A DNA stretch of 64,000 bases from Monodelphis domestica (lineage: Eukaryota; Chordata; Mammalia; Didelphimorphia; Didelphidae), in NCBI RefSeq assembly GCF_027887165.1, contig NC_077232.1, positions 5,039,895-5,103,894 on the forward strand. Reading direction: 5' to 3'. The first letter of the stretch is position 1. Each line of letters starts with the position of its first letter. The position numbers were made by a program, and so were the translations under genes. The notes under the pieces are model-generated. The model searched no databases. It saw nothing but the letters and a program-made list of their open reading frames with translations, and was not told the DNA's origin. Shown one piece after another: positions 37,801-49,800 of the stretch.

Positions 37801-40800
37801 CATGGTTGCATGGAAAACTGAAAGAGGCCCAATTCAAACCACTGCCAAGGGTTTAATGGCTTGTATAATAAGAAAAGCCTAGCTGTATGTGCACTTTTGT
37901 TCCAGTAGGGGAAAATCTACAATGGGGCTGACTTCAAGGATTAAGACATAGACCGTCACAGTCACATGGAAGCTGAGGATGGTCAGCTAAGGCCTGAGTT
38001 CAAATGAGCAAAAGATAAACTTGCTGTGTGCCTCTAAGGGTTCGAGGTTACAGCCTATCTCCAGTTAGCTGCACTATTAGCCTCATAGGAAGATTGCTTC
38101 TGCATTAACATGTGGCACAGGGGCTGGTCAGAGCACCCTACAGTTTATGTGAGAAGCCAAAGAAATAGTCCTAGGGAGAAGACCAACAACAACCCCAAAA
38201 GAAAAGGAGGAGAAGGGAGTGGCATTTGGTCAAATCTTGCATGGACCCACAGATTATCCGTCTCTCTCAAACACAGCATCCTTGTTATCACAGCACCATA
38301 ACAGGAGGTAAATACAGAAGATTCAAGGTTTATTTGCCAGATCCCTCACAAAATAATAGTCAGCTGTCCATGACTGATCAATTGTCATAATGTTGGTGTA
38401 TTTTGTACAATTAAATTGCATTAATGTGCCTGATAAAAAATACAAACCAAAGCTCACTCTGACTTCACAAAGATTTATTATCCAGAAAAACCTTAGGCTA
38501 ATTCCCCCACCCCATAACAAATTAGGGAAGGAGGAAAGTTAGGCTTAACATCTATTCTCCATGAATATCATATAAGATGGACATAATATGTTATAAGTTA
38601 TATGTCAACCCAAATAAAGGACAGGAAACCCAATGTCAGTGAGACTAGGGCAAAGGGCACAAGAAGCAAGACCTACTCACAAGTCTTTGAATATACTCTA
38701 AAAAAAGCTTTCTGATGACTTATTAACAAAGGGTGGAGCAGCTCTGTCCTTCTAGGAACTGCTCTCTCAAAGCCAAAACCCTCTTTTTATTTGCTCTTAA
38801 GCTTAAAAATGAACTGAATTCATCAAAAAAAAAAAACAAAAAACAAAAACCAACCTATAACTAACTTGATAGAGGAAAATCCTTGTATGGGTAGGGAAAA
38901 CTCTAAGTAGCTCATCAGTATAAATCTCAAATCTGGGCCTACGAAGATCTGGGGAATAAAGTTCTCTATGTGCTCCCCTTAAGTGGAGTTATCTACCCCA
39001 TGATTTCATGCACTGAAGCCTGGCATCAGGAACCCACTGAATGTTCTCAGCTTTTGTCAAATCACTGTAACAATGCCTAAACTAACAGTCCCCAATCATT
39101 CCCCCTGAAAGATCACATTTGTATCATGCAAAGTCAATACCAAGGGCACTGGGAAGCTTCCCACCTCACCAAGGACCAGGAGTATAGGCATGCTGAATAA
39201 TTTAATAATCATCACAATAAAAAGTAACCAAATACAGTTTTGCTAGTGACAAGGGGCGGGGTGGGGTGGGGGTGGGGGTGGGGGGTGGCCAAATACCAAA
39301 AGGAAAAGGATCCTGAATGAACATTCATTCAGGGCAGGCCAATGTCTCTACCCAAACATGTGACTGGGGTCAGTCTTGCCTGTCTGTCTACCTGTAGGAG
39401 TTTTAAAAGGCTGGGTGGGTCACTTATTGGAGCCCCTGGGAATGATTCTAAAGTAACTTTTATTTTTTATTTTAAGTGGAAAAACTAAACTTCACTGACT
39501 TTAGTCTGTATTACAAAATTTTTACATGTTTCTTGTGGGAAGCATAATAATTGAAGCTTTTTTGTTTGAAATCCTTTGCCTCAGATGTTGAAATTAATTT
39601 ATACTCTCAGAAAATACATGCTACTCTTCAACAGAAAAAATCAAATGGAAGAGAAGCCCAAACCTTGGGGGAGCTACTGACCCAAATGCTGCCTCACAGG
39701 TTGGAGACCAAAAAGAAGAAGGGAGCACAGAAGGAAGTGGAGTTTTCTTCCTTCAACTGGGGACACTTATAAATAGATTCCATTCACTTTATAGAATATC
39801 TTAATTTCAAACAATCCACCTGTACTGTTTTGTGAATTAAATCAGCTTTAAACTATTTTGCTGCCTTATTACCTGTAGGAAATGAAATTTCCTATTGCTT
39901 ACTGAGATTAATCTTGTTTTTGAGGCCTTATTAATAGTTAACTAGAATTAGCTATAAATTCCTGTTTGAAACAAACAAAAATATGGAGTTCTCTGCTCCT
40001 TTCAGATGGAAAGGAATAGTCACATGTCCACCCCTTGTGGGAGAAAAGGTCAGCTGGATCACTGAACACTAATCTTACTTGAAATCTTACTGTGTGTATA
40101 CAAGGTTATCTTATGGGCAAGATTATCTACAGGGTTACCTTATGTTAAAGGAAAAAACTTTGCAAACACTATGCTACTAGGGTTGCAGAGATGTACACCA
40201 AAACCCACAAAGAATTAATCTCCTTTGACAACTTCCCTATACTCTTCCCAACGAAGTAAAGATTTGAATTCCATTTTCCATAGAATTAAAATTTAGCTCC
40301 CTAAACAAAACTTCCATTTCCTGCAAAACCCAGACAGCCAGTAATTCTGAACTGCCCAGAACTTGGGCAGGGCACCACAGCTTGGTATGAAACTTCGAAC
40401 ATTACTGAGCAACTAGGAATCTTCCCCAGATGGACTAAGTCTGACTTCCTCAAAACATACGGAAGGTGCCCAGAATCTCCACGACAATGGTCACCATCAT
40501 AGGGAATAATTCACGTCCTTGGCCATGCCACAGGGATGCTTTGGGGAATTACTGAGCTGAGTTCCTGTGTGTGCTTTCTGACAAGAATATAGGTCAGCCC
40601 ACTCCCCATTTCTTAACAGTGACTTCTAATTAGCCATGCGAGTAAGCTAGGGCAGGCTGTTATGAGGGCCCAGAGGCTTGGGGACTTGCAACACTGAGAT
40701 CTCCTGCTTCCCAGGGGGCTCTACACTGTGGAGATCTCATTTGAGGATGTAGAGACAGAAGAGAGCTTGGAAATATCTAGTCTGTGTTATGTCACAGTCA

Positions 40801-43800
40801 AATGAATTCACAGTAGTAAATGGACATCCAGGCTAAGCTGTGTTTTGCCCATTGTAAACTAGCAGGTGCCCTTAGGGAAAACTAAATTAAAATCACATCG
40901 AGTTAATCCCATGTCCAGGCAAAAAAACGGCATACAGTATGCCCCAAAGACCAATATAAATGATTATTACATTTTTTTAAAAATCACGTTCCCAAATAAC
41001 CAAAAACAGAGTTGCCTACTTAAGTGTTTTCATTATATCAATAACCTAAAAACTGGAGTACTCCCCACCCATCCTACCTCTGAGGAGGCCATATTTTGGA
41101 GACAACTCCAGGAAATCCTGGGGTGTAGCAACCACCACCAAGATAAGGCCAATGGAGTTAGCTAGAGTTAAAAGAGGGCTTTAGAAAGTCCAGATAGAGC
41201 CCACCACCCCATAGCTGTAATAAAGCAAAAGGCCAGATGCTATACTCTGGTTTGGGGCTGGAAGGTGGTGGTAACCAGCCGAACACGGAGTTATAGCCTT
41301 GAGGATGTCTGCACTCAGATCGGTGTCTCAGGTAAATTCAAAGTTACAAATGGATGACAAGATGACAAACCTCAGAGGACAAGAACATAATGGATGCACC
41401 CCTCCCTGATAAATCAGAGGACTATGAGCATCTTGAAAGTAAAAAAAAAAAAGAGAAACAGTTAAGCTAGAATAACTTATGCTTTCTTCCATTTTTAACC
41501 AATTATTCTCTGGTTAAAAAATACTATAGGTCCCACCTAGACAGCAGGGCCTGGAGTCAGGAAGAAGTGAATTCAAATCTGGCCTCAGACACTGACTAGG
41601 TGTAGGACCCTGGGCAAGTCACTTCATCATTGCCTCAGTTTTCTCAACTGTAAAATGGGGATAAGATCAGCATCTATTTGAAGGGTTGTTGTGAGGACCA
41701 ACTGAGATGGTATTTGTAAAGTGCTTAGCCAGGTGCAGGGCACAGAGTAGGCGCCATACAAATTCATGCTATGATTGTAGGTAGGGGGTCGCCCAGGTCA
41801 GAAAACAGCCACTTCCACCTCATCCAACGTACCAGGTCCACGGTGTTCCGTTTGTTCGTCTCGCCTAAAGAGCTGGTACAGAACGTCTCCCATCGCTCTC
41901 TGACATCGTCTGGAAGCTCTTTGAAATAGAGGGGAAAGAAGGAGTATCACCAGGTCGCCCTACTATGCACACACTCACTTAACGGGCTTTAGAAAGAGCA
42001 AATGGCCACCTAGGGCCATGCTCACACCATTCCGAGGTGCCCCCAGGCTCTGAGCCCTGGGATATTTCCAGGGAGAAGAGTGGAGAAAGCGGGCAAAGAG
42101 GGCGAGGAGTGTGAGCAGGTGCCAACCATCAAACCCCGGCCCTGGCATCTGCTACCCTCACTACACCGAGGCCACTGAAGATCCAGAGGAAGCAATAAAT
42201 TCAACTGACAAATGTGGATCAAGGACACACAGAGCTCGGGGCCTGGAGTTTTCTCGTGTGTAAATGAGTGTACCAACAGCATCTCCCTCCCAAGGTTGTA
42301 GGGGAGCCAATGAGGTCCTTAATAAATGCCATTCCCTGCCTCTCCTCTCCACCCAACGGTCCCTGGGGTGACTCCCTTACTCAGGGAGCAGGAGGGCCCT
42401 CTGCAGTCCTTGTGTTGAACCCTCTCAGGGAAAGCCTCTTCCAGTCTAGTCAGGCTCCAGGGAAGGAGATGCCCACGGCACTCTCAGCCAGTCTAATGAA
42501 TGAACAGGAAGCTCTGCCCTGATATCAAGACCAGATTTCATTGGCTGTATCCACAGTCCTCATCCCAGGATGATTTCTGCTCCTGACTCTCCCTCCCCTC
42601 ATAGGCCCAAGGCACTATTATTTTCCTCCGGGGGGACTATGTTATTGTTGTGAACTTTGACTTGAATTTGAGCCTCATTTAGAACAAGAGACTACCCACC
42701 CCCCAGAATCCAGAGGGCAAACTTTTTGGAGAAGGCGTCATGAAGATGCCTGCAGAGACCACACACTGCACCAGAAGATCCAGAGTAAACTTTGAGATAC
42801 CGAGAATTTGAGTGGGGGTGGGGAGTGGGGGATTTTAAATGCTTTTGTTTTGAATGTACACTCTTATGCCAAAGGGGACTGCCCCCTAATTGGATTTTGT
42901 CAATGCAACTATTATTGGTTTTGTTCCTTTTCCTTTTTATTTTCCTCTTATCCTCCAATTATTGAAATTTCCCTTTAAAAACTGTATTTGTATATACCTC
43001 TAGTTCAAGCTAGAAGTTAGTTATGTTTTTATGATCCATTGGGGAAACTGGTCTCCCAAAGGATCATGGGGGGGAGGGGGGGATGTATTGATTGGAATCT
43101 TGAACCCTGGTGACTGCATTTCCTAGAATCCCCTTTTCCCTTTTGTGTATGTATGTCATTACTTTTTTTTCATATTTAGCTTTGGTTCTTGATGGGCTCA
43201 CCCTCTCTGGATCCAGGTGGAGGTGGGGGAGCAGCTCGCTGGGTTTTTCTAGCTTTCACTATCCCTTTGCTTCAAGTTGAATTTAATAAATAGTATCAAA
43301 TATAATACTTGGAGTATTCGATATTAATTTTAATCTTTACAGCACAGATCTAGCCTCTGGGAGAGGCCAGGCTCCTGGGGGACCTTTCACAGACATTCAG
43401 AAAGGCTGATAACATGCTGACCAGCCACTTGGCAAGTACAGCGCTGGCCTCCCAGGAAGACGGATGCTTTTCCATCTGACCCAGGCCTAAGCCCACTTCA
43501 GAATAATGCAAAAACAGGGTCATAAAGGATCCTGAGGGTACTAAAATACTTCTCAAGACATGCTTTTTTTAAACGAGGGCTACAATCCCCTACCCTAGAT
43601 CAAGCTGTCTGAAACCTCATCAATAACCATCTCACACAGCCATGACTTGTGGAGAAATCACACAGCAGATTCCCCAGGAAACAACACCAACTAGCCAAAA
43701 TCAGAAACTATATGCTTAAAATAAAAATGGCAACCATGAAATAAAGCATTACATAGTTTTTACAGCATCTCAGAATAACTCAAAATGATCACATAATTTG

Positions 43801-46800
43801 AAGAGAATTAATATAAAAAACAACTATAAACAAATATCTACTAAGTTGTAATTGATGGAATTTGAGTTATTATTTATCAAGTTCTTATTTATTTTAAGCT
43901 AAACTTGCCTTTCACAATGGATAGAGCACTGGACTTGGAATCAGGAAGACTCAACTTTATGAGTTCAAATCTGGCCTCAGACACTTACTAGTTGGGTGAC
44001 CCTGGGCAAGTCACTTGATTTCCTTATCTGTCAAATGAGCTAGAAAAGGAAATGACATACTAGTCCAGGATCTCTGTCAAAAAAAAAAAAACCCAAATAG
44101 GATCACAGAATCATTGAAAACAACTGAACAACAATAAACTGACCTTTAATCAGCTGTTGTACTAAAGTACTGTTTGGCCCCTTATCAGTACTATGTACAA
44201 TACAGTTAGCAATCCTCGTTAAGTGGCCCATGTAACCATGTCGTCTTCCTCCTTCAGCCCTGAAAGAAAGAGGAGAATTAGGCACATCTCTACTGAAAAT
44301 AGGCAGGAAACAGCGTGCTAAATGGAAAATATTTGGTAATTTTCCAATTCAGAAGCTGTTCCTTCCACCTGTCAAAAAATGAAAAATTTCAGAGGGAAAA
44401 TACTTTTGGTAAATGGGTTTGAAGGCAAGAATCTGTTGTCTCAAAAACAAGACACATCAAAAAGTTTATTTAAAGAATGAAGAAGCTGCTGTAGAAGGCA
44501 ATGCGGGACAAAATGAGAAGCCCCTCAGAGAGAGAGGACAGGGAAGGGCACCTCCGGTCACTTTATTCAATCAATTTGTTTTTTGATGGTTAAAACCATC
44601 TTCTCTAATGGAAAAAATCCTCAATGGTCACTGATGCACTTTTTTTGGGGGTGAAGCTACTGATTAAGTTAAACCAGAGCAGAGAAAAAATTCTGAGCAG
44701 GCACTAGTCAACTAATCAGAGATCCAACTAGTCAACTAATCAGAGAGGCCAACTCAAAGCACACTTACATATGACTACTCAATACTAAATCTTGTTTTCC
44801 AAAGGAGTTTGCATAACTCTTTTACATAGTTATCTAAGGAAAGTTTTTGTACCTATTAAAGCCAATTCAGGCATCAAGGATCTGACAGGGAGGATAAACA
44901 TGTAGGTATCAAGGCCATAAAGTGCCAATACCTGCCTTTATCCCTGATCCCAGGGACTGTTGGGTCAGAAAAGCCAGTGTCCTGTTGTGCCTGACCTCTG
45001 GTAGGCTCCAGATCTAAAGTCACCCTAGGCCTTGTTGGTGAAGCTGTGTGCACAGTCTGCATTCAGGGAGATGCTCCCTTCTTCCCAGCACCCAAGGATA
45101 TTTTTTGCATGACCCACCCCTCTATCCAGCCTCCCAAAAGCAAGATTTTCTCCCTCAACTCTCTTGGGTAATTCGGTGCTCAAAGACAGCTTAAATTTGC
45201 CCTCTGGGCACTTGAACTAGGAAAAGGTTAGCCAACTCTGCCCTAGGTGAATTCAGGTCTACCTGGACAGTTGGCTTTCCACATGTAAGCAAAGGATACG
45301 CTGGTTCCTCTCCCTCTTCTCCCTAATACTCCCAGGTAGCAAAGACCTGAGCCCATCCTTGTCCATTCTTCACACCTCAATGCCTTGAACTCTGACCCAC
45401 AAGTGTGTGAGGCCCATGCACAGCCTTCAAGCCAATGGCTTCAGACACTGAGAGCTTTCTGGAATCACAGACCTGCTGGACTAGCTGAAATCACAAATCC
45501 AAATATATTTTCAACAGAAAAAAATTGGATTACTCACTGTTTTTTCTCATTCATTTCCCAGGCTTCAAGTATTCGTTCCACTAACTGGCACTTAAGAAAC
45601 AGCTGGTTTTTTTTTTGTTTTTTTGTTTTTAAAGAAAGGAAGAAAGGAGAAATCTAGTTAGCACTGAAATGTGTTCCCCATAAAGCCATCCCTGCTTAGG
45701 AATGAAGCCATTTTAGTCACAGAATACTCCATGGAATCTAAACCTCCAACTAAGGAGAGGAGAGAATGTTAAAGCAAAACAAATGTGACTCCAAGCAATC
45801 ATTCGGAGGCCCAAGACCCTACAACATAGATGGCCAACTACAACTTCCAGGCTTCTAATTTCACTAAGTCAAATGAATTTAGAAATTCCAAGAGAAAAAC
45901 TTGCTTCTTTGGGGCTGAGAGCAATCTTATGTTGGATCAACTTTGAAAATCAAGCCAAGAAAGAGATTGGCCAAAATAATACTTACTATTCCTTTAGGAA
46001 AGAAGCTCTAGAGATAAATTAGAAACTACAGCTCTACCCTCCGTTTTTTTCAGGGCAGGAAAGCTAAGTAAACCAAGCCATGAAGACAAGAAGTTGACTT
46101 GATCTAGCTGAGATGTTTGTCAAATGACACGAAAATGACAAGAAAACAAACAAAAAATGCCCAATACTAATATAAAAGGACCACACAAGCAGACAGTGGA
46201 AGGAAGCCTCAGAAGGCCATCCCTGGATAGGCTGAGTTAGCCAAAGCTCAGGGAAGTTCTGGAAGAGGCCCAAATTAAGGGGACTCCAAGCCCTGAAATC
46301 TCACACAATGCTTCCTCATGTTCTTCTCAAATTCCCATAAAAAGGAGGTTCTGCTACAGAGGGAGGGCTGACGGGACGGTAAAAGGGCACTTACATGTCT
46401 TAGTAAAAGATTGTCCCCAGTGGAATCCTGATCACCAACGGTGCTGTTTTCTGGGCCCTCAAAAGGACTGGCAAGAATCAAGGCGATACAGATTTCGACT
46501 TGAGTGTGTAAGAAGTTATTCCAGGTATATTTGAAGAACATATCCTGCCAAAGAACAGAGCACAACTTAAAAACCTTTAGTTCATTCTACAACTACAGAG
46601 CTTACAACACAACTTCACAATCAGCAGCCATGGTATGTCTAAAGTGAAAATGTGGGGTCTCAGCAGAAAAGAGGACAACTCAAAATGACATTAAAAGAAA
46701 CAATCAGCCTGGAGGGAATATATGTGTCTGCTCTATGGGGCTATGAGTATTTGAACAGTCTGAGGAGCAGGAAGCATGTGGCCATGATAAGCTCCCGACA

Positions 46801-49800
46801 GAATGGTTTCCAATGAGAGGCACACATGGGCACTCATGCACACAACACACGTCACGCCATCGCAGTGCCCAGTCTTCCTGAGCAGTAGGCTCATTTCCCA
46901 CAGAGCTCCAGGTCTGCAGGTCTTACAGCATCAGCCAAAGGCATAAGACAAAGGAAAATGGGGAGCAACTTTGCCTGCTCACAGTCAGTCTGAGAGAGCC
47001 ATGCTCTTGGGGGGGGGGGAGGGGGGAGAACGGGACTGACCAAAATAAGAAAGCCTCAGTCAAATTCTGACATTCCAATTAGGGACTGAAAACAATCCTA
47101 CCAAAAGGACCACCATCAGCCTGAATTTAATGATGTTGCAAAATCGTATTTTTCTTCTGTGTGCTGAATAGCCAGAATTCTGTGGGCTCTGGCTAGTGTT
47201 CACTTTCTAGACAATACTAATTAGAATGAGAGAAGAAATCAGATCAGAGGATGAAGGTAAGAATGGCTCTTACTTACTCCCCACAATGAGGGAAGATGGA
47301 GAAAAAAGTCACATTTCTTACCCTTTTATTAATAAGGTAGCATCAATGACACAATCTTAATTCCATTTTTTTGTGCTAATACGCTTTTGAAAATGAGATC
47401 ATACAAAGTCTTTCTTTTCCACTATACCTGATATCAATATTAAATCAAGTGAAATGATATTTCTCAAGCTCTTCTGAGTTAAGTAAAGAAAACAAACAAC
47501 AAGGGGCCAGGTAAGTGGCTCAGTGGTTAGAGCCAGGACTAGAGATGAGAGGTCCTGGGTTCAGCTGTGTGTCACTTAACCACTCTTCTGCCTTGGAATC
47601 AATACACAGTACCGATCCTAAGACAGAAGATATGGGGCTAAAAAATACAGAAATAATGGACAATTTCCATGTGAACCTCCCTGGCCTAATAAGCACATCA
47701 ATTCATCAACCAACCAGCATCAGGAAGCATATGGCTGGAGGGATCTGAAGGCAAGAAGGAGATAGCCCCTGCCCCCAAGAAACTTCTTTTCTATTAAAGG
47801 AGTCAGCATGTCTACACACAAGTCCATACAAATAAATATATTGTCCTTTGGGAGGACCAATCTCTAGCAAAGGACGGAATGAGGAATGGCCTTATGCTGG
47901 ATAGGGCACTGGGGCTAAACTTGAGAGCAAAAGAGGGATCAGAAGACATGGGGAATGCATTCCAGGCATGGGGAGCAGCCAGTGCAAAGACATTTGGGGG
48001 GGGGGGGGGGGATTTAATATTTATAAAGGCATTATGGGCAAAACACACCAAGAAAGTCACTGTGGCTGTATTACTGAATGTGTGAAGCAGTTATGTAGGA
48101 GAAGTCTGGAAAGCCTAGGTGGAGCCAAGTTAGGAAGGGCCTCATATGCCAAATGAGGAGTCTGTGTGTCTGCATGGGACAGGAGAAGCACTAGGGTTCA
48201 TATAAGAAAGAGGTGACCGAGGGACTGTGATTCAGAATCAATTCTTTGGATATGTGGAACACAGAATGGACAAGGAAGGAATGAAAAGTCAGGGAGATGA
48301 TGGGGGTTCTAAAGGAGGCTGATGACGGTCATGAGTAGAAAGTAGGGGAATTGAAGCCAGTGATGATGTGGAGGGAGAGAAGACCAAAAGAGCAGCAAAG
48401 GAATTCTGAGAGAAGGCTCCACTCACATCCTTTCCCTTCTTATTCCTCTGCCAGATTTGATTCTGCAAATCTAAACTGAACACAAACTAAACAACTTCCC
48501 TTGAACATGACAGACAAGCTAACAGAGGGGAAAGAAAGCTGTGGAAAGCAAAGCTTTCCCCATGCTTTCCTTGGAATACTCTCATGTGGCCAATTTCCAT
48601 TTCAAGTAAAATGGACAGAAAACCTTGAGATCCAGGATCCAAGAGCAGAGTTGAATCAAGCCATGTGGGCCAAGAAGAGAAGACGGCGAGAGCCCTTACC
48701 AGGATCACACCGATGCTGTTCAGTTCCATGAGGTCCACATTGACACTGTTGGTGTTTGTCTGCAGAAGGCTCGAGATCAGCCTGATCACGTTTAAGCGGG
48801 TGTTTCCCACTGGGGGGTCCAACACACCCCAGGTTGTCTTCATAACACTTTTCTGAAAAGAGAAGAACAGTCTTGACCCCACCTCAGCATATTATTTCCC
48901 TTAAGCTGATTTGGGCATAAACTGGCTCTAATTTTTCAAAGCAAAAATCATCTTCAGGCCAGGATTGGCAGCCTCAGGTAATTTCCAACAAGCTCATTTA
49001 CATGGTCACATGGCCATCAACTTAGATCCGAGGTCCTGAAAAAGACCACAGAGCCACTTGACTATTTCAAGCAAAAAGCTGCTATCATGTTCTAAGATTA
49101 AAAGTCACCTAATCCAACCCCTCATTTTGAAGAAGAAAAAAGGGATATGATTTCTGAAAGTTCCAAACAGCAATCTAGAGATCCTACAGGTAAACTGGAA
49201 AAAGTTAACATAGAACATAAAATAGAACATAAGGCAAGAGGAGGTCTATTCCAAGTAGGATTGTTTGTTGTTCCACCAAAAACAGGCAGGAAGAGCCAAT
49301 CAGTGGTCCTCTCAACCTCTCTCCCCACTGTGCCTTGCTATTGGTATCCATGGAAATGGCTTATACTCACAGTAGGCCTGGCTGTCACACAGGCTGATCC
49401 CTAATCTAGAACCACTTACAGGCTGCCCTCAGTCCTGGCACAAGCTACATTGAGCACCTTACAAAAAATGAGTATAAAAGAACATGCAGAAAAAAAGACA
49501 TCTGATATTAGCAGGATACCATGTAGAATGCCGGATTAAAACTACTACCACTGACTTCTATAGCACAAGAAGCTGGAAAACCTCAGAAGGAATATTTATT
49601 CTAAAAGGCATAGACTTGGGGCAGTTAGGTGGCTCTGTGGACTGAGTCAGGCATGCAGAGGAGAGGTTCTAGGCTCAACTTGGGCTCTTTAGACACTTTC
49701 TAGCTATATCCCCTGGGCAAGTCACTTAACCCTCATTGCCTACCCCTTCTTCCCTCTCTTGTGCCTTAGACACCAAATCACAGTATTGATTCCTAGACCA

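Larger units (their letters stand above)
37417..41832 (-). other. PPP6R3: PPP6R3 intron with a G-rich tract and a MIR
   Basis: 4.4-kb intron. It holds the G-tract at 39,253-39,288 and the MIR at 41,535-41,780. The rest (including 39,430-41,430) is unassigned. Confidence 0.6.
41919..44143 (-). other. PPP6R3: PPP6R3 intron with an LTR-like repeat and a SINE
   Basis: Holds the LTR-like block at 42,649-43,341 and the SINE at 43,911-44,131. Confidence 0.6.
46545..48699 (-). other. PPP6R3: PPP6R3 intron with a SINE and an old repeat
   Basis: Holds the MAR1 at 47,500-47,647, the old repeat at 47,690-48,300 and an 11-G run at 47,009-47,019. The rest is unassigned. The introns at 44,260-45,537 and 45,603-46,394 hold nothing I recognise. 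Confidence 0.6.
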
